A stretch of DNA of 12,468 nt from Bacteroidia bacterium (lineage in GTDB: Bacteria > Bacteroidota > Bacteroidia > Bacteroidales > CAJPTX01): positions 1 to 12,468 of the forward strand of contig CAJPTV010000070.1 in the NCBI GenBank assembly GCA_905373665.1. The letters run 5' to 3'. Positions 1 through 7,671 of this stretch are shown here, in pieces; within the stretch, counting starts at the first letter, position 1, and every line of letters starts with the position of its first letter. The notes beneath the pieces were generated by a model. The model was not told the DNA's origin, did no database searches, and saw nothing but the letters and a program-made list of their open reading frames with translations. Made by a program: the position numbers and the translations under genes.

Positions 1-927
1 GATAACAGTGCGCACATCGATACCGACTTGGATACAAGCCACAAGAGCAGCCATCGCATTCTCGACATTGTAATTACCCGGAATTCCTAACACGACCTCT
101 AAATTGTGACCGTGATGGCTGTGAAAACAAAAGCGCGTCATACTCCCCTGCCCCTCAATGTCCGTAGCCCAGTAGTCACACTCCGCAGAATAACCATAAG
201 TCGTAATCTCTAACCCTTGATCAAGAAAATAGCTCTGTGCCGCTTGCTGTACAATAAGCTTTTTCTGAATGTTCTGCTTAGCAAACTGCCGAAACGTCTG
301 AACAAGATTATCAAACGAACCATAGACATCAAGATGGTCGGCCGCCATAGAGGTCACGATCGTCACGTAGGGGAAAAGATGTAAAAAGCTACGATCGTAC
401 TCATCAGCTTCCACGACAAGGTTGCGCTGTCCCTTATCTCCCAAATAGAGGTTTGACCCTATGTTAAGACTGATTCCCCCCATAAACGAATCACACCCTT
501 GACTCTTCGAGAGTAGGTACATCAACAGTGTCGTGGTGGTCGTTTTCCCATGAGCCCCCGAAATGGCAAAGACGCGACGATCGCGAGCCAAAATACCGAG
601 CACCTCCGCACGCTTGTGAAGTTTATAGCCGAGCCCTTCGAAGAAGCAAATTTCCTTTGCATCGCTAGGCAACGCTGGTGTATAAACCACAAGAGTATGC
701 GGATCTAACGTTCGGAACTCATGCGGGATACACTCAACAGCATCCGTGTAATGCACACTCACCCCCTCTGCTTTAAGCACTTCGGTAAGCGGCGTTTGAA
801 CCAAGTCATACCCCGCAACGCGTAGACCAGCATGTAAGAAATAGCGTGCCAACGCACTCATGCCAATACCACCGATCCCCAAAAGGTAGACGCGCGTGAT
901 CTGCGATAAGTCTGTATATGTGTGCAT
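1..927 (-). CDS. murC: UDP-N-acetylmuramate--L-alanine ligase MurC, 3' end cut by window edge
   Basis: MurC is the cytoplasmic Mur ligase that adds L-alanine to UDP-MurNAc using ATP, the first stem-peptide step. The 309 visible codons start at ATG 927 (MHTYTDLSQI) and stay open to base 1. Seen: the N-terminal nucleotide-binding loop GIGGIGMSALA (residues 17-27), the ATP-binding P-loop GAHGKTTTT (124-132), EADEYDRSF (173-181), a typical central-domain ADHLD stretch (196-200), and the PGNYNVENAMAA motif (283-294). MurC proteins are usually about 450-480 residues, so the C-terminal ligase domain lies outside the window. The gene follows murG after a 200-nt gap holding a candidate promoter. No Shine-Dalgarno sequence is visible, which is common in Bacteroidota. 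In related genomes ftsQ, ftsA and ftsZ usually follow. Identity is very secure. Confidence 0.97.
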   Translation of the reverse strand, partial: MHTYTDLSQITRVYLLGIGGIGMSALARYFLHAGLRVAGYDLVQTPLTEVLKAEGVSVHYTDAVECIPHEFRTLDPHTLVVYTPALPSDAKEICFFEGLGYKLHKRAEVLGILARDRRVFAISGAHGKTTTTTLLMYLLSKSQGCDSFMGGISLNIGSNLYLGDKGQRNLVVEADEYDRSFLHLFPYVTIVTSMAADHLDVYGSFDNLVQTFRQFAKQNIQKKLIVQQAAQSYFLDQGLEITTYGYSAECDYWATDIEGQGSMTRFCFHSHHGHNLEVVLGIPGNYNVENAMAALVACIQVGIDVRTVI

Positions 928-1001
928 CGTTCCGAACTGTGGTTACATAAAGGACTCGAAAGAGAACAGTTATCCCGTACTCTGTGCTTGGGAATTTTTC
1001 A

Positions 1002-1032
1002 TAAAGGTAAATCGAAGGAAATGAAACGACAA
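1002..1032 (-). promoter_or_regulatory. Candidate Bacteroidota-type promoter for murC
   Basis: On the minus strand a TTG (1032-1030) is followed after exactly 20 nt by TACCTTTA (1009-1002). This matches the Bacteroides -33/-7 consensus (TTTG, 19-21 nt, TAnnTTTG) at all but the last base of the -7 box; the base before TTG is A. It predicts a start of transcription near 995 and a leader of about 68 nt before the murC ATG. The rest of the 928-1127 gap is A/T-rich, and I see no terminator, RNA gene or convincing small ORF in it. Inferred from sequence match and position only. Confidence 0.5.
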
Positions 1033-1127
1033 TAGGTAATTTTACTTACGACTAGCAAAATGCCTTATAAACAGAACAGAAGAACTTATGAACAGGAGGA
1101 AATCACTTATAGACACACCTTCGACAG

Positions 1128-2231
1128 TTAAGCGAGAGAGGCTATGATTTTTGCTAAATCTTTTGATGCATTTGGCTTAGATAATTTACTTAAAGATAGC
1201 GTCATAACTCGTCTTCCCTCTTCATCATTCAAGAGCCCTTCGACTGCCGACCAGATGCGCTCCTTACTTTGAGACTCTGGAACTAAAATAGCTGCCCCTA
1301 CATCCGAAAGAACGCGAGCATTTTTGGTCTGATGATCCTCTGCCACGTAGGGCGAAGGCACTAAAATAAGCGGACGTCCCACCAGCGAGAGTTCAGAAAT
1401 AGCAATCGCTCCCGCACGAGAAACTATCAGATCAGCAGCAGCATACGCATAATCCATGCGTGCAATAAAGGGCACTATGTGCAGGTTAGGGCATCCCCCC
1501 AACGTCTTAGCACACTCCTGCATTCTATCGAAGTCCGCAGCCCCTGTTTGCAACAAGACCGAGAGGTCTGTACGACGTGCAATATCCTCAGCGTGCGCAA
1601 GGAACGCTTCACTCAAACGCGTAGCTCCGAGACTCCCCCCAAGTACCAAAATATTCTTCGTGTTCGACGGCAGCCCCAAATAGTTGCAAGCCTCCTCACG
1701 GGGCGGTAAGGGGGCTAGGAACTCCTCGCGTACAGGATTGCCCGTCATCACGATCTTTTCCTGCGGGAAATAGCGCTCCATACCCTGATATGCAACGGCG
1801 ATCTTAGAGACCTTGTTCGCCAGCATCCGATTCGCCTTTCCTGCAAAACTATTCTGTTCTTGTAGCAAAGTCGGAATCCCCGCACGTTGTGCCGCCTGCA
1901 TTGCTGGCACGCTAGCATATCCACCAACCCCCACCACGACATCAGGTCGGAACTCTCGGACAATCTTCTTCGCCATCCGATAACTTCGATACCACTGCCG
2001 CACAAAATGCAACAACGTCACTGGAGTTTTCCGACGCGGGACGCCCACGATGGGTAGTCCCACGATACGAAACCCCGCCGCGGGGACTTTCTCCATCTCC
2101 ATACGCCCCAAGGCGCCAACATAGAGTAGTTCAAGGTCAGGAAACTCTCTTTTCAACGCTTTACCGATCGCAAGTGCGGGGAAAATGTGCCCCCCTGTAC
2201 CACCACCAGCAATCAAAACCCTAGACAGCAT
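1128..2231 (-). CDS. murG: Undecaprenyldiphospho-muramoylpentapeptide beta-N-acetylglucosaminyltransferase MurG
   Basis: MurG is a peripheral inner-membrane GT-B glycosyltransferase that transfers GlcNAc from UDP-GlcNAc to lipid I, making lipid II. The chosen start (ATG 2231, MLSRVLIAGG) gives 367 residues; E. coli MurG has 355. Seen: the glycine-rich loop GGGTGGHIFPAL (9-20), GVGGYAS (101-107), LQEQNSFAGKANR (123-135), GNPVR (164-168), the second glycine-rich loop GGSLGATR (198-205), SRAGAIAISE (271-280) and a basic/polar EDHQTKNA stretch (298-305) matching the donor-binding region. An in-frame ATG at 2249 would add six residues (MRERSK), but the purine-rich AGGGAGAG within that stretch lies 7 nt before ATG 2231 and looks like its ribosome binding site. 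The gene overlaps the end of ftsW by 11 nt, implying co-translation. The last 25 or so codons are noticeably more A/T-rich than the rest. Confidence 0.97.
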   Translation of the reverse strand: MLSRVLIAGGGTGGHIFPALAIGKALKREFPDLELLYVGALGRMEMEKVPAAGFRIVGLPIVGVPRRKTPVTLLHFVRQWYRSYRMAKKIVREFRPDVVVGVGGYASVPAMQAAQRAGIPTLLQEQNSFAGKANRMLANKVSKIAVAYQGMERYFPQEKIVMTGNPVREEFLAPLPPREEACNYLGLPSNTKNILVLGGSLGATRLSEAFLAHAEDIARRTDLSVLLQTGAADFDRMQECAKTLGGCPNLHIVPFIARMDYAYAAADLIVSRAGAIAISELSLVGRPLILVPSPYVAEDHQTKNARVLSDVGAAILVPESQSKERIWSAVEGLLNDEEGRRVMTLSLSKLSKPNASKDLAKIIASLA

Positions 2232-3414
2232 CTTGCTTCTCTCCCTCATACAATTCCTTCTTTTGTTGGCGCACTACATTCTGTATAATCCCCAGCGCAA
2301 TACAGGTAGCGACAATAGAACTCCCCCCCTTACTGACAAGCGGGAGAGTCTGTCCTGTTACTGGCATCAACCCCACAGAAATACAAATATGAATAAAAGC
2401 CTGAATGGAGATCAGTAACCCAAAACCAGCACACAAATAGAGGTTATACGGACGGTGACTCGCCTGCATGATAACGTAAATGCGTAGCATAAGCCAAAGG
2501 TAGAGTGCCATCACCACGATGGCACCGATAAGCCCCCCCTCTTCGACAAGCGCGGCAAAGATAAAATCGGCATAACTCTCAGGGAGCGTCAACATCTCAA
2601 TCCCATTCCCTGGTCCCTTCCCCCAAAGCAACCCATTGGCTATTGCAGTTTTGGCACACTGAGATTGCCAAGTCTTATCGCGCGCATCTTGCGCATTGTC
2701 CTCATTGTTCGATACAAATCTCTCGATACGATTTCGCCAAGTTATCACACGCGCGGGCAGTGAGTCGGAGAACTTAGGCGCAACCCAAAGCAAGGCAGAC
2801 AATACGAAAACGGACAGAAACGAGACAGAGATCAGATAACGACGAGGTACACGACCAAGCCACATCACCACAAAACTGACAAAAGCGAGTAAGAGCGCCG
2901 TACTAAAGTCTTGTGTAACGATCACCCCACATATTACTGCCACCACCACAAAAAGATTGACCACGACGAAGCTAAAGTTCTTCAATTCCTTTTGTTTCTT
3001 TGCTAAGATATATGCCAAATAGAGTATCAATGGGATTTTCACAAATTCCGAAGGTTGCACGCTTTTCCCAAATAATTCCACCCAACGATTCGCTGTATTC
3101 CTTTCTGGGGCAAAGAGCAACGTGAACAATAAGACAAAAAACGAGACGACAAGCATCGGCATAGCAAACTTCGCTATCCTCCCGATCGGGATCATCTGAA
3201 AGAGAAACATCATCCCCACACCGAGAGCCAAAAACGCGACATGCCAACTAATTACGCCAAAGGTGTCACCTCCCGCCCTCCGATATGCCAACGAAAAGGT
3301 AGTGCTGTAAACCTCCACCACGGAGATGAGCATCAGCAAAAAGACGATAATCCAAATCTGCCGATCGCCTCGGAAATAATAACGCCCTTCACGGGGCTGC
3401 AGTTCCTGTTTCAT
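2221..3414 (-). CDS. ftsW: Septal peptidoglycan polymerase FtsW (SEDS family)
   Basis: FtsW is a multi-pass inner-membrane SEDS glycosyltransferase that polymerises lipid II at the division site together with FtsI. The 397-residue protein has about ten hydrophobic segments, beginning near residues 20-36. Family landmarks: QPSEFVKI (120-127), TQDFSTALLL (167-176), LPESYADFIFAALVEEGG (277-294; the Asp at 283 lies at the position generally held essential in SEDS polymerases), and GQTLPLVSKGGSS (354-366). RodA belongs to the same family, but the dcw location beside murD and murG supports FtsW. Its ATG overlaps the murD stop as ATGA, so translation is probably coupled. The loop around residues 220-260 carries an Asn/Asp/Gln-rich stretch (NNEDNAQDARDK) before the conserved NGLLWGKGPG, which is usual for the large extracytoplasmic loop. 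The C-terminus is short and cytoplasmic. Confidence 0.96.
   Translation of the reverse strand: MKQELQPREGRYYFRGDRQIWIIVFLLMLISVVEVYSTTFSLAYRRAGGDTFGVISWHVAFLALGVGMMFLFQMIPIGRIAKFAMPMLVVSFFVLLFTLLFAPERNTANRWVELFGKSVQPSEFVKIPLILYLAYILAKKQKELKNFSFVVVNLFVVVAVICGVIVTQDFSTALLLAFVSFVVMWLGRVPRRYLISVSFLSVFVLSALLWVAPKFSDSLPARVITWRNRIERFVSNNEDNAQDARDKTWQSQCAKTAIANGLLWGKGPGNGIEMLTLPESYADFIFAALVEEGGLIGAIVVMALYLWLMLRIYVIMQASHRPYNLYLCAGFGLLISIQAFIHICISVGLMPVTGQTLPLVSKGGSSIVATCIALGIIQNVVRQQKKELYEGEKQDAV
2239..2246 (-). promoter_or_regulatory. Shine-Dalgarno-like site that decides the murG start
   Basis: The minus strand reads AGGGAGAG here, ending 7 nt before ATG 2231. It lies inside the last codons of ftsW and inside the six-codon extension that would result from the upstream ATG at 2249, so it favours the shorter MurG. 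Most genes in this window lack such a site, as expected for Bacteroidota, so its importance for initiation is uncertain. Confidence 0.45.
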
Positions 3415-4718
3415 AATGCTAAGACCGCCTCCTTAAATTGACGCCCCCGATCCTCATAGTTCTTAAAGAGGTCGAAACTAGCACACGCGGGTGAAAGGAG
3501 CACCGTATCTCCGTTGTGTGCAAAATACCGTGCTTGTGCAACAGCCTCTTGTGCCGAGTGCACCTCAACCACATTTTTTACGAGCCCTCCGAAATCGCGA
3601 ATTAACTTCTGATTTTCCACCCCAAGACAAATGAGCGTATGCACCTTCTCGCGTACAAAATCTTGCAATGGAGCATAGTCATTCCCTTTGTCCGTTCCCC
3701 CAGCAATCCAAACCACTGGCGTTTTCATACTCTCAAGGGCATACCAAACAGAGTCAACGTTCGTGGCTTTCGAGTCGTTAATATAGCGCACCCCCTCCAC
3801 TTCACGGACAAACTCCAAGCGATGTTCTATTCCTTGGAAGGAACGCAAGACCTCTGCAATGGTCTCCTCTGACACCTTCGCCAAAAGCGCCGCAAGCATT
3901 GCAGCCGTAGCATTGTACTGATTATGCACCCCCTTAAGTGAAAGTGACTCTTGTGGGTGCAGCGGCGTCACATCCTTCCCAAGAACGTTCTTTCCCGCAT
4001 GTTTTGAAAATGGGTACAATGCTGCCCGCACTGGGTGCGATCGCATATAGCCCATAATCTCCTCATCGTCCGCATTGAAGATAAAGCATTCGCCTTCGGT
4101 TTGGTTCTGACAGATACGGAACTTCGAGCGGACATAGTTCCGCATATCATGGTCATAACGGTCAAGATGGTCAGGAGTGATATTGAGCAATATCGCCACG
4201 TCGGCACGGAAGTGATACATCCCATCAAGTTGGAAACTACTGAGCTCTAAGACATAATAGTCGTGATGCTCATCAGCCACAATACGGGCAAGGCTTCGCC
4301 CCACGTTACCTGCCATCGCCACATCCAGATGCGCAGCACGTAGGAGTTCATAAACGAGGTTCGTGGTGGTCGTCTTCCCATTACTCCCCGTAATGCAAAA
4401 CCACTTGGCGTCGGGCGCGTACGATGCTGCAAACTCAATCTCGGAGATAACGGGAATGCCCGCATAGCGTAACGCCTGTACCACAGTCGCCGTATCGGGG
4501 ATTCCGGGACTCTTCACCACGAGACTCGCTCCCTTCATGCGCTCAAAGGTATGCCACCCTTCTTCATACGACACACCCCAAGCCTCCAGCTCCGCCTTAT
4601 GTTCGGGGGCGATGCGTCCAGCATCGCTCAAAAAGACCTTCTCGCCCTTTTTCTGAGCCAAATAGGCGGCTCCCATTCCACTTTCCCCTGCACCGAGCAC
4701 AACGACGAATCTTTGCAT
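3411..4718 (-). CDS. murD: UDP-N-acetylmuramoyl-L-alanine--D-glutamate ligase MurD
   Basis: MurD is the cytoplasmic ATP-dependent ligase that adds D-glutamate to UDP-MurNAc-L-Ala. The 435 residues compare with 438 in E. coli. Seen: the N-terminal dinucleotide-like loop VLGAGESGMGAAYLA (7-21), KSPGIP (69-74), the ATP loop GSNGKTTTT (111-119), LELSSFQLD (157-165), ITPDHLDRY (180-188), the lysine in YVRSKFRI (K199) at the position that is carbamylated in Mur ligases, EHRLEF (298-303), NDSKATN (314-320) and the C-terminal signature SPACASFDLFKNYEDRG (409-425). The ATG at 4718 lies 20 nt after the mraY stop with no Shine-Dalgarno sequence. The TGA stop shares bases with the ftsW start. Complete, with all key motifs present. 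Confidence 0.97.
   Translation of the reverse strand: MQRFVVVLGAGESGMGAAYLAQKKGEKVFLSDAGRIAPEHKAELEAWGVSYEEGWHTFERMKGASLVVKSPGIPDTATVVQALRYAGIPVISEIEFAASYAPDAKWFCITGSNGKTTTTNLVYELLRAAHLDVAMAGNVGRSLARIVADEHHDYYVLELSSFQLDGMYHFRADVAILLNITPDHLDRYDHDMRNYVRSKFRICQNQTEGECFIFNADDEEIMGYMRSHPVRAALYPFSKHAGKNVLGKDVTPLHPQESLSLKGVHNQYNATAAMLAALLAKVSEETIAEVLRSFQGIEHRLEFVREVEGVRYINDSKATNVDSVWYALESMKTPVVWIAGGTDKGNDYAPLQDFVREKVHTLICLGVENQKLIRDFGGLVKNVVEVHSAQEAVAQARYFAHNGDTVLLSPACASFDLFKNYEDRGRQFKEAVLAL
3428..3434 (-). promoter_or_regulatory. Shine-Dalgarno-like AAGGAGG upstream of ftsW
   Basis: AAGGAGG on the minus strand ends 13 nt before the ftsW ATG (3414), inside the last codons of murD (Lys-Glu-Ala). It is a near-perfect complement to the 16S rRNA 3' end, but the spacing is long. 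The MurD residues it encodes lie in a conserved C-terminal QFKEAV context, so the match could be coincidental. Confidence 0.3.
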
Positions 4719-4738
4719 TGCAAAACTATGTTTATCTG

Positions 4739-6010
4739 TTAGCGCACCTTAAGGGTTACAATCGTAAGCACGGCGAGGAGCAAACTCACAATCCAAAAAC
4801 GGAGTACGATGCGCGGTTCTGGGACACCCTTCTTTTGATAATGGTGGTGTAGCGGCGACATGAGAAAGATACGACGCCCCTCGCCAAAACGAATGCGGGT
4901 ATACTTAAAGTAGAGCACTTGCAGCATAACCGAAAGGCTCTCTATCAAGAATATCCCACACAAGATAGGCAACAGGAGCTCCTTTCGCACCAATACAGCA
5001 AAAACCCCAATCACGCCACCGATAGTCAAACTCCCCGTATCGCCCATAAAGATGCGCGCCGGGTAACCATTGTACCATAAGAAACCGACTAGCGCCCCAA
5101 CCAACGCCCCCATATACACCAGCAACTCCCCCACATTGGGGATATGCTCAATATTCAGATAGCTCGCATAGATCACATTCCCCGACAGGTAAGCAAAAAG
5201 TCCCAATACTGCCACAATAGGGACACTCACCCCTGCGGCTAAACCGTCGAGACCATCGGTAAGATTTGCCCCATTAGAGACTGAGGTAACAATCAAAACC
5301 ACGATCAACGCAAAGAGCAACCACGCCACCACATCCCCAAGCGTACCAGAAAAGGGTACCAACCAACGATAGTCAAGCTCGTTATTCTTGAAGAAGGGAA
5401 TCGTCGTCGTAAGCGCCTTATCAAGCGGAGGTAACGGTGTCTGTTGTACGGAGCTCTCCTCAGTCTCTATCTCTGGCTCTGACTGGGGTGCGTCGGCTAC
5501 GATTGCTGGCTGTAGCGGCTCTGCTTTAGGTTGAGGACGTACCCCTGTTTCCGAACTTAAAAACAGTACCAAAGCGACAAAAAGACCGAGAGCGACCTGT
5601 CCCGCGACTTTACACCATCCATTAAGCCCCGCCTTTTTGTGCTTAAAGACCTTGATATAGTCGTCAAGCCCCCCAAGAAAGCCCAACCAAATGGTAGAGA
5701 CCAGCATAATCAGCAAGTAGGCATTAGAGAGATTGGCAAAAAGGAGCGTCGGCAGCAATGTAGCTACCACGATGAGCAGCCCCCCCATGGTAGGCGTCCC
5801 CTTCTTGGACATTTGCCCCTCTAAGCCGAGATCGCGAATCTCCTCACCGATTTGGTTTCGCTGCAAAAGTCGTATCACCTGATGCCCAAAAGGTATGAGG
5901 AGCAGCAGCGAGACAAGAAAAGCCATCCCCGCTCGGAAGGAGAGATACTGTAACAACCCAAGCCCTGGGATATCCCACCCCTCAAAAAGTAAATATAGTT
6001 GGTAAAACAT
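4739..6010 (-). CDS. mraY: Phospho-N-acetylmuramoyl-pentapeptide transferase MraY with an enlarged periplasmic loop
   Basis: MraY is the integral membrane enzyme that transfers phospho-MurNAc-pentapeptide from UDP to undecaprenyl phosphate, producing lipid I. It has 423 residues against 360 in E. coli. About ten membrane segments can be drawn (starting near 25, 73, 97, 135, 223, 258, 296, 326, 345 and 402). Family motifs: KKGTPTMGG (69-77), the catalytic Asp pair LDDYIKV (115-121), NLTDGLDGLAAG (249-260), NGYPARIFMGDTGSL (314-328, Asp324) and SPLHHHYQKKG (385-395). Much of the extra length is a low-complexity insert at about residues 153-201, rich in Pro, Glu and Gln, between membrane segment 4 and TTIPFFKNN; by MraY topology this loop faces the periplasm. 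Longer MraY loops occur in Bacteroidota, so this is a lineage trait at least in part. The gene lies 18 nt after murE and 20 nt before murD. murF, found at this place in E. coli, is absent. Confidence 0.97.
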   Translation of the reverse strand: MFYQLYLLFEGWDIPGLGLLQYLSFRAGMAFLVSLLLLIPFGHQVIRLLQRNQIGEEIRDLGLEGQMSKKGTPTMGGLLIVVATLLPTLLFANLSNAYLLIMLVSTIWLGFLGGLDDYIKVFKHKKAGLNGWCKVAGQVALGLFVALVLFLSSETGVRPQPKAEPLQPAIVADAPQSEPEIETEESSVQQTPLPPLDKALTTTIPFFKNNELDYRWLVPFSGTLGDVVAWLLFALIVVLIVTSVSNGANLTDGLDGLAAGVSVPIVAVLGLFAYLSGNVIYASYLNIEHIPNVGELLVYMGALVGALVGFLWYNGYPARIFMGDTGSLTIGGVIGVFAVLVRKELLLPILCGIFLIESLSVMLQVLYFKYTRIRFGEGRRIFLMSPLHHHYQKKGVPEPRIVLRFWIVSLLLAVLTIVTLKVR

Positions 6011-6028
6011 AGCAAGGTCAACGGCTGA

Positions 6029-7525
6029 TTAACGTATCTGTTTACTGTGCTCTCCGCACACCATTTCTAGGGCTTTACGCAGCTCGGTCACGTCGTCAAA
6101 CGGGAACTTCTCATCCCCTACCTGCTGATAGGCTTCGTGCCCCTTGCCTGCCACTAAGATAAAATCCCCTGGCGCAGAAAGGCTAACAGCCGTCCGAATC
6201 GCCTCCCGACGGTCAACATTCCGCAACACACGCGCACGTTTCCCCTCGGGGATTCCTTCAAACATCTGATCTATAATATCGGCAGGCGACTCATGGCGCG
6301 GATTGTCTGACGTAAGGAGGAGCTTGGAGCAGTATTTAATAGCCGCCGCAGCCATCAAAGGGCGTTTCCCATGATCACGATCCCCCCCTGCGCCGATAAC
6401 CCCAATAATCGATGCCCCACGCGGGAGAATATCCGTCAATGTTTCCAACACCTTCTCGATAGCATCTGGCGTATGGGCAAAATCTACCACCCCAACACGC
6501 CCAGCTATGGGCATATACTCAAGACGTCCACGGACGGGACACAACAAAGTCAACAAACGCTGCACCTCCGCAGGGTCAAAACCCAGAAGGCACGCAGCAC
6601 CGTAGACCGCCGAAATGTTATAAGCGTTAAAACGACCAAGGAGGGGAAGATGCAGCTCTACACCGTTAATACGTACGAACATCCCCTCCAACTCTTGACT
6701 CAGTAGTTCGCAGCGTACATACGCCAAACGCGTAAGGGAGTAATATTCTTGCCGCGCCTTGCAGTTTTGCAACATGAACGCTCCGTTGGGGTCATCTGCA
6801 TTGGAAAGAGCAAAGCTTGTCTGTGGCAGGTGGTCAAAGAAGAGCTTCTTCGCATCGCGATAGGCTTGTACAGTGCCGTGATAATCGAGATGATCGCGCG
6901 TGAGATTGGTAAAAATACCACCTGCAAAATGCACCCCTGCCACGCGCTGTTGTACCAAAGCGTGAGAGCTCACCTCCATAAAGGCATAGCGACACCCCGC
7001 TGCCACCATTTGCGCCAGCAGTTCTTGGAGTTCTAAGGGCACAGGAGTGGTAAACTGCGTTGGAAGCACGCGGTCATGTACCCGATTTTCCACCGTGGAG
7101 ATAAGCCCCGCACGCTCCCCCATCAATTGGACGAGACGATAGAGAAACGTCGCAACAGAGGTCTTCCCATTCGTCCCTGTCACCCCCACCAGTTTCAACT
7201 TACGACTCGGGTTACCGTAGAGATTGCTCGCCATTACCCCAAAAGCCTCAGCCGTATCAGCCACCTGAAGGTAAGCGACTCCGTCGGCATACTGGGCAAG
7301 CTCTCGTTGGTGGACTATGAGCGCAGCCCCACTCTCTATGGCTTTATCAATATAGTCATGTCCATCTGAGTTTGTCCCCACCAGCGCGACAAAACAGCCC
7401 CCTGCGACCACTCGTCGCGAATCTGCAGTCAATACGGAAACCGCATCTGGACACTCGCCACGGCGACTCAAAACGTTCACCCCGACGAGGAGCTCAGTAA
7501 GACGCGTATACAATTCCACTTCCAT
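6029..7525 (-). CDS. murE: UDP-N-acetylmuramoyl-tripeptide synthetase MurE, probably diaminopimelate-adding
   Basis: MurE is the cytoplasmic Mur ligase that adds the third stem-peptide residue to UDP-MurNAc-L-Ala-D-Glu. The 498-residue protein shows TADSRRVVAGGCFVAL (33-48, substrate-binding N-terminal domain), the ATP loop GVTGTNGKTS (114-123), TTPVPLELQ (159-167), EVSSHAL (184-190), LTRDHLDYHGT (208-218), the AKK lysine near 226-227 expected to be carbamylated, VDFAHTPDA (347-355), GAGGDRDHGKRP (378-389), DNPR (407-410) and GKGHE (460-464). DNPR is the known selectivity motif of meso-diaminopimelate-adding MurE enzymes; lysine-adding enzymes differ there. The start ATG 7525 has no Shine-Dalgarno sequence and is preceded by an A/T-rich leader; a consensus promoter lies 23 nt upstream. 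Identity is certain; amino-acid choice is inferred from the motif. Confidence 0.97.
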   Translation of the reverse strand: MEVELYTRLTELLVGVNVLSRRGECPDAVSVLTADSRRVVAGGCFVALVGTNSDGHDYIDKAIESGAALIVHQRELAQYADGVAYLQVADTAEAFGVMASNLYGNPSRKLKLVGVTGTNGKTSVATFLYRLVQLMGERAGLISTVENRVHDRVLPTQFTTPVPLELQELLAQMVAAGCRYAFMEVSSHALVQQRVAGVHFAGGIFTNLTRDHLDYHGTVQAYRDAKKLFFDHLPQTSFALSNADDPNGAFMLQNCKARQEYYSLTRLAYVRCELLSQELEGMFVRINGVELHLPLLGRFNAYNISAVYGAACLLGFDPAEVQRLLTLLCPVRGRLEYMPIAGRVGVVDFAHTPDAIEKVLETLTDILPRGASIIGVIGAGGDRDHGKRPLMAAAAIKYCSKLLLTSDNPRHESPADIIDQMFEGIPEGKRARVLRNVDRREAIRTAVSLSAPGDFILVAGKGHEAYQQVGDEKFPFDDVTELRKALEMVCGEHSKQIR

Positions 7526-7547
7526 AAAAAATGAGGTTTTGATGGGG

Positions 7548-7579
7548 CAAAGGTAAGGATTTGGCAGTGGGAAGTCAAA
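7548..7579 (-). promoter_or_regulatory. Bacteroidota-type promoter for murE-mraY-murD-ftsW-murG
   Basis: On the minus strand TTTG (7579-7576) is followed after 20 nt by TACCTTTG (7555-7548). Both boxes match the Bacteroides -33 TTTG and -7 TAnnTTTG consensus fully, within the accepted 19-21 nt spacing. Transcription should start near 7541-7543, giving a short A/T-rich leader of about 16-18 nt before the murE ATG. It lies in the 146-nt gap after ftsI, the only sizeable break between rsmH and murG, so it could drive five genes independently of the upstream promoter. Predicted from sequence only. Confidence 0.65.
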
Positions 7580-7645
7580 ACAATTTAGGACAAAATCACC
7601 CCATTACTCCCGATGGGCCGCCGCACGCGACATCGACACGATCCT

Positions 7646-7654
7646 CCCCCCCCC
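7646..7654 (-). repeat. G9 homopolymer in the ftsI-murE gap
   Basis: Nine consecutive G on the coding (minus) strand lie 17 nt after the ftsI stop and about 66 nt upstream of the murE -33 box. Such runs can slip during replication. It is outside any convincing coding region, so a length change could affect only RNA structure or spacing. The rest of the 7526-7671 gap has short inverted repeats (for example CCCAT/ATGGG at about 7603-7620) without a U-tract, and no convincing terminator. Confidence 0.8.
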
Positions 7655-7671
7655 ATCCACTCACGTGCACA

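Noticed and set aside
967..1003. Ten-codon ORF (MKNSQAQSTG) in the murC leader region
   Set aside because: Its ATG overlaps the predicted -7 box, so it would not be on the transcript; too short to support as a leader peptide.
7603..7620. CCCAT/ATGGG inverted repeat as a terminator after ftsI
   Set aside because: Only a 5-bp stem with an 8-nt loop and no run of U after it; too weak to call.
7585..7656. 23-codon minus-strand ORF (ATG within the G run) in the ftsI-murE gap
   Set aside because: It is very short, starts in a homopolymer (MGGGGS...), lacks a convincing ribosome binding site and shows no protein-like pattern.
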